Origin: Ilex aquifolium | Taxonomy: Eukaryota; Streptophyta; Magnoliopsida; Aquifoliales; Aquifoliaceae | NCBI GenBank assembly: GCA_951799425.1 | Contig: OX637406.1 | Location: 25,042,390-25,106,389, forward strand | DNA length: 64,000 bases | Reading direction: 5' to 3' | Part shown: one piece after another, positions 1 to 10,539 of the stretch | Layout: each line of letters opens with the position of its first letter | Position numbering within the stretch: the first letter of the stretch is position 1 | Position numbers and translations under genes: made by a program | The notes under the pieces: model-generated | Databases searched by the model: none | Seen by the model: only the letters and a program-made list of their open reading frames with translations | What the model was told of the DNA's origin: nothing

Positions 1-1671
1 GACTTGAATCTCCGGCAGAGAAGGTGGATTGAGTACTTGGAAGATTATGAGTTCACGCTCAACTACCATCCGGGGAAGGCCAATGTAGTTGCCGACGCTC
101 TTAGCAGGAAGTCTCGGGGTGAAATCAATTCTCTTGCGGTAAATAGGTGGAAAATGATTGATGCATTGGGGAAGTACGAGCTATGGGTGGATGGACCGGA
201 GTATCAACCCTATCTATTTAACCTTGTAGCTCAACCGACACTTCTGCAACGGGTGGTGGAGTTACAATGCCTGGATTCGGAACTCGATTTGATTAGAACC
301 CGATTGGAGAATGGAGAAGCGATTGAAGGATGGTCTTGGAAGAATGGAGAGTTGAGATATGGGGAGAAGCTATGTGTTCCCAATGATTCGTCCCTAAAGG
401 AGGAAATACTTGGAGAGTGTCATCGCTCCAAGTTTGCTATCCACCCCGGTAGCACAAAGATGTATAGGGACATGAAGCGTCAATACTGGTGGAGGGGAAT
501 GAAGCGAGATGTGGCCAAGTATGTGGCAAAATGTGCGGTGTGCCAGCAGGTGAAGATTGAGCATCAAAGGTCAGGAGGAGTCCTACAGTCCTTGCCTATC
601 CCAGAATGGAAGTGGGATCACATCACCATGGACTTTGTGTCAGGCTTTCCACGGACTTCACGAGGGCATAATGTCGTATGGGTCATTGTTGATAGACTCA
701 CCAAGTCTGCTCACTTCTTGAGTATGAAGACTACTGACACGTTAGAGACCCTGAGCAAGCTCTATATTCGCGAGATAGTGAGGTTGCATGGAGTTCCGCT
801 ATCCATTGTGTCGGATCGTGATTCTCGTTTCGTAGCGCAATTTTGGCAAAGTCTTCAAAGAGCTATGGGAACAGAGTTGCACTTCAGCACCGCTTTTCAT
901 CCCCAAACGGATGGCCAATCCGAGAGGGTGATACAGATTGTGGAGGATATGTTACGCGCTTGCACGTTGGACTTCAAGGGGAGTTGGAATGACCACTTAC
1001 CGTTGGTGGAGTTTGCTTACAACAACAGCTATCAGGAAAGTATTGGGATGGCACCGTATGAAGCATTGTATGGAAGACCATGTCGATCACCGACGTGTTG
1101 GTTAGAAGCCGGCGAGAGTAGTTTGTTGGGACCGGACATTGTTCGGGAAACTACGGAGAAGATTCAACTCATCCGAGAGAGGCTACGGACGGCGCAAAGT
1201 AGACAGAAGAGCTATGCGGACCACAGACGAAGACCCTTAGAATTCAAGGTGGGAGACTACGTATTTCTCAAAGTGTCGCCCAAGAAAGGAGTATTTAGAT
1301 TCGGCAAGAAGGGAAAGTTAGCGCCAAGATATACCGGGCCATTTGAAGTGATCAAAGTGGTGGGCAAAGCGGCGTATCAGTTGCGATTACCAGCTCAGTT
1401 GTCTGGGGTACACGACGTGTTCCACGTGTCGATGTTGAGAAAGTGTCAATCGGATGCAACGCCGGTCGTAAACTTGGAAGATATTGAAATTCAGGAGGGA
1501 GCAACCTATGAAGAACAACCGTTGAAGATTCTCGATACCAAAGAGAAGGTACTCCGTAACAAAGTCATCCGACTAGTGAAGGTTTTGTGGCAACACCATG
1601 GAGTGGAAGAAGCTACTTGGGAACCGGAGCTAGAAATGCGAGAGAAGTACCCGTACATCTTCGCTACTTGA
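1..1671 (+). CDS. Chromovirus pol 3' part: RNase H end, integrase, chromodomain (element A1, 5' cut by window)
   Basis: The frame is open from the first base (codon 1 = GAC) to TGA at 1669-1671; the start lies outside the window. Residues 1-40 are the RNase H C-terminus (motif [15 protein letters not shown]). The integrase zinc-binding part follows (H141, H148, CAVC at 178-181). The catalytic core has Asp211 (ITMDF), Asp272 (VSDRD) and Glu308 (DGQSER); 35 residues separate the last two, as in functional D,D-35-E integrases. The GPF/GPY-like region is near 445 (YTGPFEVIKVV). A chromodomain ends the protein (about 503-556, RLVKVLWQHHGVEEATWEPE), which in this family steers insertion to chromatin marks. 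No stop or frameshift is seen in this part, unlike every other pol fragment here. Lineage: Ty3/gypsy, Tekay/Del-like chromovirus. Confidence 0.95.
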   Translation, partial: DLNLRQRRWIEYLEDYEFTLNYHPGKANVVADALSRKSRGEINSLAVNRWKMIDALGKYELWVDGPEYQPYLFNLVAQPTLLQRVVELQCLDSELDLIRTRLENGEAIEGWSWKNGELRYGEKLCVPNDSSLKEEILGECHRSKFAIHPGSTKMYRDMKRQYWWRGMKRDVAKYVAKCAVCQQVKIEHQRSGGVLQSLPIPEWKWDHITMDFVSGFPRTSRGHNVVWVIVDRLTKSAHFLSMKTTDTLETLSKLYIREIVRLHGVPLSIVSDRDSRFVAQFWQSLQRAMGTELHFSTAFHPQTDGQSERVIQIVEDMLRACTLDFKGSWNDHLPLVEFAYNNSYQESIGMAPYEALYGRPCRSPTCWLEAGESSLLGPDIVRETTEKIQLIRERLRTAQSRQKSYADHRRRPLEFKVGDYVFLKVSPKKGVFRFGKKGKLAPRYTGPFEVIKVVGKAAYQLRLPAQLSGVHDVFHVSMLRKCQSDATPVVNLEDIEIQEGATYEEQPLKILDTKEKVLRNKVIRLVKVLWQHHGVEEATWEPELEMREKYPYIFAT

Positions 1672-1699
1672 GGTAAGTTTCGAGGACGAAACTTTCTTT

Positions 1700-1710
1700 A
1701 AGGGAGGTGG
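1700..1710 (+). other. Polypurine tract of element A1
   Basis: AAGGGAGGTGG, followed by AT and then the LTR start TGTAAC. It is the expected plus-strand DNA primer site between pol and the 3' LTR. A2 has the same arrangement at 12681-12696. Confidence 0.85.
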
Positions 1711-1712
1711 AT

Positions 1713-4175
1713 TGTAACGCCCTGTATTTTTCTTTTATAAATACGTATATAGATATATATAGTAAATAATTAATGTAAAAATGTGGACATGTGTAATGAT
1801 GTAAGAATGAGCTATATGGGTTGTAATAATAGGAGAAATGCTAGAGATGCATATAGATTGGGAAATTTACGTGTCGAAGATGTTTAAACTTGGAAAGGGT
1901 GAATAGAAAAGTTTCTAAAGGTTTTTAGGTCAAAATAATGCTTCCATTGAATCCGGAAGGTCGAACAACCTTGGGAGAGGCAATATGAGGTGTATTGGAA
2001 GTTAGGAAGTATTCCGGAGTGAAAACACACTTAGAGAAAATTTGGGTAAAAAGGAGTTGGGACACCTTCTAGTATTTTGGTCATAACTTTTTATCCTTAT
2101 ATCCAATTGATCTGAAATTTGGACAGTAGATAGTAGACATCTAGGGCTACAAAAGTGTATCTCATGAAAATTTTCCAATTCGACCTCTAAATGGGTCAAA
2201 ACTGCCCTGGAAGTTGCAGCAGAAAAAGGGTACCGGTACCGGGTACCGGTACCATTCAGTACCGGTACCGAGTACCTGTACTGCGACTCCAGAAAGTTCT
2301 GTGTACCGGTACTGGGTACCGGTACCATCCTTCTGACGCCTCTAAACAGTTAAAAGTCGGGATTCTTTGTGTTATAAAACCCATCCCACATCCCATTTGC
2401 CCCATTTCTTCATCTCTCTCTTACCCTAACCCTCCTAGAAACCCTTAGAGAGAAAGAGAGAAAGATAAAACTCAAGATCAAAAGGAAAGACAAAGGGTTC
2501 ACAAGTGATTCAAGACTCAAACCCTAGGTTTCTTCAAGAGCATAAGGTAGGGGATTTCTTCCTATGTTCTTACATTGAGGCTAGGGCTAAATTATATGTA
2601 TTCTTTTGGTTTAAAATCATATGTACTTGCTATTAAATACTTGATTCTTTGTCTCCTTGCATTGATTTCCTTTCTTTTTACATTTTGGTAGTTGGGTAAC
2701 TATTAAAGCTATCTTTTTCACTCTCATCCTTATATACATGATAAGAAATACATGATTCTTGTTCCTCTTGAAATAAATGCCATGTTTTGAACATTGTGAT
2801 GGTTGGGTAACTATTAAATTTCTCTTTTTCATCTTCAAACCTTGGTTTTAAAGAGAAATGGACTTTTCCCTCTATTTTTCCTTGGTATTACTTTCAAAAC
2901 TTTAGTGTTTGATATTGTACACCAAAATGTTACTTATGATGATCTCTTGCTCATTTTCTTCCATCATATTATGAAACATTATATTAGAAATTGTAGAATT
3001 TGGTAATTCCTTGAAATGTTGATGAATTGAGAATATTTTGGTTTCCTCAATTGTATGGTTGTTGTGAGGGACTTGGATTGCCTTCGAGAGATGCCGTAGA
3101 GTGTTAGAGGTTAGTCTACCCCAGTGGGGGTGAGATGGTTTCCTAGCACTTGTAGTGGGTTGTCATTTGGTAATGAAATCACTATCGTTCACTGGAGTTC
3201 GAACAAGGGATAGTATACTTTTTCCTGGGAAGGGACTCGTCACTGCCATTGGGATGGTAGACGCCCTTTCCTAAAATGCTTGTGAATGTGATTGTGATTG
3301 GTGGACTAGGTATAATCGTTGGGTAGATTCATGAGAAGCAATCAACATACATGGTACGGGGATGAACCAATATACATGAGATGATGAGTTGGAACGTCTT
3401 GGCCGGTGCATTGGTATGGGACAATGCATCGGAAGACGCCCTTCCGAATTGGCCTAACTTTGGACACGGTGTATTGTTGTTCAATGTAATTTATTCTTTT
3501 ACTTGATTGTTGTTATGGCTTAAACTTGAGATCTATTTAAAATATCCTGCTTTTCCTTCAAAATGGTATATATGCTATTTGTGAAAATGAGACCAACCGT
3601 TTTATATGCTTTTCTAAACCTTGTTTGAGTTGGGAAGATTTTGCTACAGAGCTTCGTGCTCATCCCCTACAATTAATATTTTTCAGATTTGACTTTAGAG
3701 GAGGAGCTCGGTGTGAATGAGCCGGACCTTGGGGAAGCTTCTTTGGAGGGGTACCTGGATCCCGAGTGGGAAACTTAGAGATGCCCCTTTTATTTTGTAC
3801 TAGACTAGGAACCAATATGTACAAACATTGTAAAGTCTAGTTTCTTTTGAAATTCCGCTGCAATATATTCATGTAATTCTTTTGGATTGTAATGGCCTTA
3901 GTTTGGCTTATTCTTTTGGGATGATCGTTGTGGATAGTATATATGGTGAATGAAATATTTTGTTATTGGATGGTTAAATGGACCCTGTGTGGTTAAGTTA
4001 ATATAATTGCACAGGTTGTGATTTTTGGGTGGAGCTTCCTGTACAAAGGAGACTCTGCCCAAATTTTGTTAAAATTAAGAATGTTTCTTATTTGATGGAT
4101 ATATATTTAGTTGCTCTCATGACATGAATGGTTTCATAGTGTAATGCCGTCCAGGGTGGTATTTGGGGTGTTACA
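1713..4175 (+). mobile_element. 3' LTR of element A1 (LTR-A family)
   Basis: 2463 bp from TGTAAC to GTTACA (inverted ends), directly after the polypurine tract. The next five bases (GAGGT, 4176-4180) should be the target duplication, but the left copy is outside the window. The LTR holds the shared module at 2081-2200, the palindrome cluster at 2228-2326 and a possible TATA box (TTATAAAA, 2372-2379). CT-rich leader sequence follows. Its last 200 bp (about 3960-4080) resemble the end of LTR-F rather than the other LTR-A copies. No gene is seen in it. Confidence 0.92.
2228..2326. repeat. Palindrome cluster (GGTACCGGTACC type) in LTR-A1
   Basis: Five ACCGGT cores in 100 bp, each centred in perfect palindromes such as GGTACCGGTACC. 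They are separated by short linkers including ACTCCAGA. The cluster lies just upstream of the candidate TATA box, so probably in U3. Equivalent clusters lie at 7715-7783, 13194-13250 and (with different palindromes) 36663-36830. Confidence 0.9.
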
Positions 4176-5391
4176 GAGGTGTAGGCTCAAGCATACCCCA
4201 TGACAAGTCTACGGTATATCAAGAGCTCACAACCACGTCCGCACTCAACCTAGTCAAACCAAACACCTTACACTACGAGGAACAATGGTAAAAAGTTGAT
4301 TTAGCATACCCAAGAGGAAATCTCCCTTGGATTAGCCAACTAAAAACTTAGCTATCCATAGTTAAAGAAAAAACATTCATAATGTAAAGAGACATGGCGA
4401 AGAAATGAAACATGGAGCTTGTATTAATGCAAGAAAAAAGTTAACTACAAAGATAAGTGCATTTAATACCCATTTGGAAAGCTTGAGAAGAAAAACTTAA
4501 ATGCAAACATGGTAGATTCAAGGATACACAACTAAACTTGAAATACACTTGAAATAAATGAAATTAAAGTGCAATAAATGAAGATTACAAGAGTATTCAA
4601 ACATACTTCAAGTGAAATGGGTAAGAAAATGCAAAAATCCAAGCTTTCTCTCTCTAAACTATGTCTTCTTCCTTGAGCTTCTCTCTCTAAATTGCTGAAT
4701 AATGGTATGTAACTCATTGCATTTTCATCCATGAGGCTCCTATAGCCTATGTGTGCAGGTCTCCCATCAATGGGAGGTGAGTTGATGGCTTGGACAGGTT
4801 AGGACAAGCCTACCCAGCAACCCACCAGGCTCCCTCCTTCTTTCTCTTCCTCATAATTGCATTGTCCTCCAAAGTCTAACCCTAGGTGTAGGGAGACATG
4901 CTGGGATATATAACATGTTAGGGAAGTGTGGGAGAAGTAGAGGTGGGTCCCACAAGCAAAGAGAACTTGAGTTGCAGAATCTGGCATTTTTGGGCCAAAC
5001 CTTCTACTAGATCGAAGCAAAACCTTCCGTAAAGTTTTCTCCAGTGTGCAAATCCTTCCGGAAGGTTTTGGCAAGGGCAGAGGTAGAAGCTGTCCAGTGT
5101 GCAAACCTTCCGAAAGGTCGATGACCAAACCTTCTGGAAGGTTTTATCCTAATTTACCTTTTTCTTAATTTCTTCACCTTCCAAGCCTCCCATTAAGCCA
5201 CCCCTATCTCCATTGACTTTGAGCACTATGATGGGGGCTTAACTCAAGCCATATCCAACTCTTTACCTATAATCACACAACAACTTCATTAATTATTTGA
5301 TTAATTGCATTTATTCCCATTTCCACCACAAAAGCAAGTATAAAAGGGGTATAAAAGCATACATGATGTGCAATATTTTATGCTAATCAAT
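4176..5391 (-). mobile_element. LTR-C-like fragment, reverse, cut by A1
   Basis: Read in reverse it starts TGATTAGCATAAAAT at 5391, like the solo LTR-C end at 44421 (TGATTAGCACAAAAC). The part beginning at 4176 (CTCAAGCATACCCC, tracts ending in CAACCACGTCCGCACTC) matches inner LTR-B/C sequence at 34588, 41808 and 43220. A1 inserted here, so the rest lies left of the window. Palindromes of the CCTTCCGGAAGG type lie at 4990-5150. No gene is seen. Confidence 0.75.
4995..5150. repeat. Palindrome cluster (CCTTCCGGAAGG type) in LTR-C fragment
   Basis: One perfect CCTTCCGGAAGG (5054-5065) and four degenerate relatives (for example ACCTTCTGGAAGGT near 5130). The linkers contain CCAGTGTGC. It holds the same relative place in the LTR as the ACCGGT clusters of the other families but has a different core. 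Confidence 0.8.
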
Positions 5392-6885
5392 TGGGGAGTG
5401 AAGGTTAGGCCGGAGATGGGAGTGCTCAAGCCAATGGGAGCTTTGAACAAGGCATTGTTCCGAAGGAGCCAGGGCCATAGCGGAGGGCCAGCGGCAAGAC
5501 AGGATATGCCACCAGCCCAAGGCACCAATGAAGTTCATGATGCCTTGGACATTAAGCAGGAGAGAGAGGCTGAGCAAGTTCAGGAAGGGGCTCAGGCAGA
5601 GACCAGCACCCAAAGGATGCTATGAGATATTATGTTTGGCATCGAGGCCAAACAAGATGAGATTCTCCAACAGCAAGAGGAGATTATCAGACTTTTGCGG
5701 GGTGGAGCTGGAGGACCTTCAGGCTCTAGAGAGGCGAGAGAGTGAAAGTGATTTTTGTACTTAGGGATTGATGTATGTTTGTTGTTTTTGAATGATCTAA
5801 ATCTTTTTGTGTTGAACTACGATATTTTGTGAAATGAATGATTTAGTTTTGTTATATTTATCTTCTTAAATACATGTGTTAGATTTAGCATTACATTCTT
5901 ATTTGTTAATGATTAATGGAAAAAATGTAAATATTGAGATTGCTTGCTAAAAGTGACTAAGTACATGATTGGTTTGACACCTCACCTAACAATCCAGACT
6001 CAAAACCAAGTTTCCTTGAAAAATGCTATTTTCTCTATGCTTAAATGTCAAATGTACATTGGTATTTGTTATTCTTAAGGTACAGAATGACCAGGCTTGA
6101 AAATAGAATTGATATATAACCAAAATTCTTTGAAAAACCTGACATAACTAGTGGAGATAACGAAGAATAACATGGTAATTTTTCGAGCCTTGCAATGCTT
6201 TTGAGAGAAAATCAACATTTACTCAAGTAAGGTCTTTCACTTTCTATCCTTGAATAATCTCATTAAAATTGCTTTGATTGATGCAAATAGAGCAGTTTAT
6301 TAATGTACCCCACAAAGAATCTGTTCATACAAAAAATACATGTGCACATGTTTGAGAAAGGATTTTAGGCCATCTGTTGAAATTTTTGAGTTTTTATCTA
6401 TTTCTTTTGATACATAATCCCTTGTCAGCCATGATTGAGCCTCAAAATGATAATTCTTTTCGGTACAACCATGACTTTGACCAAATTAAAATAATTTTGA
6501 ATCCCTACCTGGGTTATCTTATTTTAGTACATGTTTTCTAAAAGGAGGGCTTCCTGGGTGAGAAAAGAGAAGAAAATGGCAACCAAAAGGGCATAATGAA
6601 ATGAGCAAAGAAAGAGAATACATAAGAAATCAGTCTAGCCAAAGAATTGTGATTTGAAAGAAAAAGGGCAAAAATGAAAAGAGAACAAAGAGAGGAGCAC
6701 GAGTGATTTTTCCAAAGACAAGATGAAGAAAAGAAGGAGAAAATGTGCAGAAGTATAACCAAATTGGCTAACCCATCTTGAATTCCTCTTATCCGTCATT
6801 TCGTTAACCACTGACCCCTAGCCACATTACAACCTATAAAAAGCCCTAATTGATCTCAAGTCTGATGCATATGTGGGTCGTCAAC
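5392..6885 (+). mobile_element. 3' internal region of Athila-like element E, first part
   Basis: This is host sequence for LTR-C (left) and solo LTR-B (right); its continuation is at 16404. The first 370 bp carry a broken coding fragment (separate entry). 5765-6885 is AT-rich and without a convincing frame, as expected for the long 3' untranslated part of Athila-like elements. Its identity rests on continuity with the polypurine tract and LTR-E at 17058-17070. Confidence 0.6.
5401..5733 (+). pseudogene. C-terminal coding remnant in element E
   Basis: Two overlapping reading frames together look like one protein tail with a frameshift near 5625. The first is hydrophilic and rich in Gln/Glu (HDALDIKQEREAEQVQEG). 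The second begins IMFGIEAKQDEILQQQEEII and ends GGPSGSREARE before TGA at 5731-5733. A glutamine-rich coiled tail of this kind is seen in the last ORF of some Athila-like elements; that is from general knowledge and not certain. No catalytic motif is present, and the function is not recognised. Confidence 0.4.
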
Positions 6886-7714
6886 TGATGAGCGGAAAAT
6901 ATTGCATATGTAAAGGCCTCATTACATGCATTTTAACTTAGCCTTGCATTTAAGTACTTAGAATTAGCCGAAATTATGAATAATGTTGAATTTTTGATGT
7001 TGCAGGTAATTATAGCGTAAATCATATATTTTGTAACCTTGCAACTAAGTATGGAGGAATGGTGAAGATGTGGACACATTACATGAGGATTTGGAGGCTT
7101 AAATGTGAAAGAAATCAAGGAGGTATCGATGCTTGGTAACATAGGCACCAGCACCCGCACCATTTGGTAGCAGTACCTCCGTTTTCCTCCTTTTTGACCA
7201 TGATCAACTTCGAATCTTGTAACACCCCGCATTTTTATTTTATATATGTATATAGATATATAGTAGATAATTGAGGTAAAAATGTGGATATGTGTAGTAA
7301 TAGTAGGAATAAATACTAGGGAGACAAATGGATTGAGAAGTTTGAGTTTCGAAAGTGTGTAAACTTGAGAAGAGGGATTATGGAAGTTTCTAAATATTTT
7401 TAGGTCAAAATAATGTGTCCATTGAATCCGGAAGGTCGAACAACCTTGGGAAATGTAATATGGGGTGTATTGGAAGCTAGGAAATATTCCGGAGTGAAAA
7501 CACACTTAGAGAAAATTTGGGTAAAAAGGAGTTGGGACACCTTCTAGTATTTTGTTCATAACTTTTTATCCTTATATACAATTGATCTGAAATTTTGACA
7601 GTAGATAGTAGACATCTAGGGCTACAAAAGTGTATCTCATGAAAATTTTCCAATTCGACCTCTAAATGGGTCAAAATCGCACTGGAAGTCGAAACAAAAA
7701 TCTGGCAGTCAAAC

Positions 7715-7783
7715 CGTACCGGTACGCGTACCGGTACGCCGAACTCCAGTAGCCAAACCGTACCGGTACGCGTACCGGTACGC
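7715..7783. repeat. Double palindromes in A2 5' LTR
   Basis: Two 24-bp perfect palindromes, each made of CGTACCGGTACG twice, separated by a linker containing ACTCCAGTAGCCAAAC. In the 3' LTR the second one has shrunk to a single unit (13238-13250). Confidence 0.95.
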
Positions 7784-8550
7784 CCGAAGCTTGGCACCGA
7801 AAAAGTCGGGATTTTGGTGTTTTAAAACACACTTTTAAGCCTCATTTGACCCATTCTTCCGTCCCACTCTCACCCCAAACATCTTAGAGCCCTAAGAGAA
7901 GAGAAAATGAGAGAAAAACACAAAGATCTTGAGAGAGTTACACCTTATAGAGATCAAAACCGAGATTTCCTCAACAACACCATTCTTCTACTCTCTTCTT
8001 CTACACTTTCACTACACCCTTACCCACACCTCTTGGAATCCTAGAGAGAGTCTTAGAAAAGAATAAAGAAGGAGAAAACACAAGATCAAAAGGGGAAAAC
8101 AAAGGATTTAAGAGTGATTCAAGATCAAACCCTAGATCTTCAAGAACATCAAGGTAGGGGTTTTCTCTCACTCTCTTACATTGAGGCTAGGGTATTTATA
8201 TATGTATGTTTTGGCTATCAATGGTATTTATATGCTATGGAATCATCCTCTCTTAGGCTTTTTGGTAAAGATTACATGTTTTGAACAATGTTAGGGTTGA
8301 ATACCCATGAAATCTCTTTTTATGTTTTAAAACCCTAGGTTGTGGAGAGTGATGTATTTCTTCTTAAATGCTTTCTCTATTATGAACTTTGAAAAATCGT
8401 AGTTGTTTGTGTTGGGTAGCAAAATAATGTTATTGTGATCTCATGTATTTTTCTTGGTTAGCCATTATAAAACGTCATATGCTTAATTTGGGGGTTTTGG
8501 ATAAATGATTGTAAATTGAGATAAATATTGGAATTGGATGCTTGAGAATC

Positions 8551-8726
8551 AATAAATGGGGGTGGAGGTTGCTCTTAAGTATGCCACCTACCGGAATAAA
8601 TGGGGGTGGAGGTTGCTCTTAAGTATGCCACCTACCGGAATAAATGGGGGTGGAGGTTGCTCTTAAGTATGCCACCTACCAGAATAAATGGGGGTGGAGG
8701 TTGCTCTAAAGTATGCCACCTACCGG
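8551..8726 (+). repeat. 44-bp minisatellite, four units (A2 5' LTR)
   Basis: Tandem units begin AATAAATGGGGGTGGAGG and end GCCACCTACCGG, four times with few differences. The 3' LTR has three units (14018-14149). LTR-A1 and A3 have other sequence here. Confidence 0.97.
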
Positions 8727-9454
8727 AAGAATTGTTGGGAATTGTTTATGGCCATTAATGTCAAGTTATGAATTATTGTAGTATTGTGGAAAATGGTTTC
8801 CTATAAGAACTTGTGGGAGTATGGGATTCCACAAGGTCTTGTGGGAAACCGGTTTATATTTCGGAAAAATTGATATGTCTTGGATCTTGGTTTCTTTTAC
8901 TGTTCATTTAAATTACTGTCGCTACTTAAACTTGAGATCCATTTTAAAATGTCCCTGTTTTACTTCAAAGATTATATATGCTATTTGTGAAATGAGACCG
9001 GCCATTTTATTTACTATTATAAACCTTGTTCGAGTTTGGGAGGAATGTTGCTACCGAGCTTAGTGCTCACCCCCTACAAACAACATATTTCAGGTCTTGG
9101 TATAGAGGAGGAGCTCGGAACTGACGAGCCGGAATATTGGGAAGCTCCTATAGGAGGGAATGTGGATCCCGAGATGGACCTGTAGAGACATAGCTTCCTT
9201 TGTAATAGACTTGAGAATTTATTTTGAAATCATTTGAAGTTTAGTTTTCTTTTGTTATTCCGCTGCTAAGTTACGTTTGATAATTTGAGATGTAAATGCC
9301 ATATCTTGGCTTATTCTTTTGGGATAATATTGTAAATTTTATGGATGATGAATGGAAATATTTTCTTATTGATGAAATTATATTAGTGTTCTCATGTTGT
9401 GAATGGTCTTAGAATGTAATGCCGTCCAGGGTGGTATTTGGGGCGTTACAGATT

Positions 9455-9466
9455 TGGTATCAGAGC
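9455..9466 (+). other. Primer binding site of A2 (initiator tRNA-Met)
   Basis: TGGTATCAGAGC, complementary to the 3' end of initiator tRNA-Met, four bases after the LTR. This is the standard first-strand primer site of chromoviruses and many copia elements. Confidence 0.95.
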
Positions 9467-9639
9467 CTAGGCTTTAGGTCTTACATGGGAGCTGTAGGGT
9501 ATGGATTACCACTAGAAAGGTAGGACTAGGTTGAAGAAACCTTAGGCTTGAATTTGTTTGTGGTTATGTGTTTATCAAATAGGTAAGATTAGTTGTTTAT
9601 TTAGGTTAGGGGTCAATTATTTGTTCGAATTCGATGAAT

Positions 9640-10460
9640 TTTCTTGCTACGCAATCGATTTTGTGGCCCCTGATGCAAAGAGGGCTAAACGCTTTGAACA
9701 AGATTTGAGGCCTTCCATTCGCGAGAAGAGGGTCACACTCTGAATTCGAGAATACAAGTACGTATCCGTGGACGAGAACGAGGACGTGGACGTGTACGTG
9801 TCGGTGGACGTGAACGAGGACGTGAACTTGAACGTGGACGTGTACGTGGACGTGGACGTGGACGTGATTGGACAAAGACCTCAGATAGTTCGAGAAGATG
9901 AAGTGACTCAGACTAGAACAAGCAATGACCCGCGCCAATGCTTTGCATGCGGAGAGTATGGACACTTCAAACATAGATGCCCCTCGTTTCCCTCAAGGAC
10001 CAAGCAAGCAACCGAGCAAGTACCAACAAACAAGCCACCTCTACAAAGGCCAACACAGCAGAGACCTCAGATAGCTCAAGGAGCGGGAAGCGTACCAGAG
10101 AGGGTAGGAACGGATGCACGCCGATGCTTTGCCTGTGGAGGTGTTGGGCACTTCAAAGATAATTGTCCATTGCTTTCCACCAAGACCAACCAAGCAACGG
10201 GGCGAGTGAATGCAAACAGGCCACCGCTACGACAGCCATTACCACCACAGAGACCGTTACAAGCTCATGCCCCCGGCGGCGCCAATCAAGGAAGGGTTTT
10301 TGCTATGACTCAACCGGAGGAAAATGCCTCCAACGCCATCATGGAAGGTATTGTTCTTCTCTACCATTCTTGGGCCCGAATTTTATTGGATTCCTATGTG
10401 ACTCATTCTTTTATACGTACTGCGGACGCTGTGGAATTGGGATTGGGTTCCGAGGAGCTA
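9640..10460 (+). pseudogene. Gag-protease remnant of A2
   Basis: A piece of capsid (KRAKRFEQDLRPSIR, about 9677-9720) is followed in the same frame by a TGA at about 9741, a hexanucleotide repeat coding Asp/Val (9767-9873) and two CCHC zinc knuckles. The knuckles are CFACGEYGHFKHRCP (from 9939) and CFACGGVGHFKDNCP (from 10125). Plant gypsy gag usually has one knuckle; here the whole knuckle unit is duplicated. A protease start follows (about 10378-10415), but the active site reads LLDSYVTHSFI where LFDSGASHSFI is expected, so the Gly next to the catalytic Asp-Ser is lost. The frame ends at 10605-10607 in unrelated sequence. Not functional as protease. Confidence 0.85.
9746..9873 (+). repeat. 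GACGTG hexanucleotide repeat inside gag
   Basis: Degenerate repeats of GGACGT. Read in the zinc-knuckle frame they give Asp-Val runs; shifted, they give Arg-Gly runs (GRGRGRD). The basic Arg-Gly version would suit an RNA-binding gag linker better, which hints at an old frameshift around the repeat. Confidence 0.8.
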
Positions 10461-10539
10461 GAACATGCCTTATATGTTAACTTGCCTACGGGAAAACAAG
10501 GAGATACCAGTAGGGTCTATTTATATGTAATCTTTGACT

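Larger units (their letters stand above)
7218..9450 (+). repeat. 5' LTR of element A2
   Basis: 2233 bp, TGTAACACC to GGCGTTACA. It carries the module (7551-7670), two double palindromes (7715-7739, 7759-7783) and four copies of a 44-bp minisatellite (8551-8726). It is 56 bp longer than the 3' LTR, exactly one 44-bp unit plus 12 bp of palindrome. Confidence 0.96.

Noticed and set aside
2002..2328. Antisense frame of about 100 codons repeated in LTR-A copies (2002-2328, 7477-7797, 12956-13264; plus strand 36858-37133)
   Set aside because: It coincides with the shared 120-bp module and palindrome block. Conservation is explained by DNA homology between LTRs; codon pattern and ends are not protein-like.
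7715..7783. Regularly spaced palindromic repeats as a possible CRISPR array
   Set aside because: Plant retrotransposon context, spacers are not unique and of equal length, no cas genes; they are LTR palindrome blocks.
8821..9063. 80-codon plus-strand frame repeated at 14244-14486
   Set aside because: Same place in the two LTRs of A2; duplicated because the LTRs are duplicates. Not supported as coding.
9606..9974. Minus-strand frame rich in Val-His repeats
   Set aside because: Shadow of the GACGTG hexanucleotide repeat inside gag.
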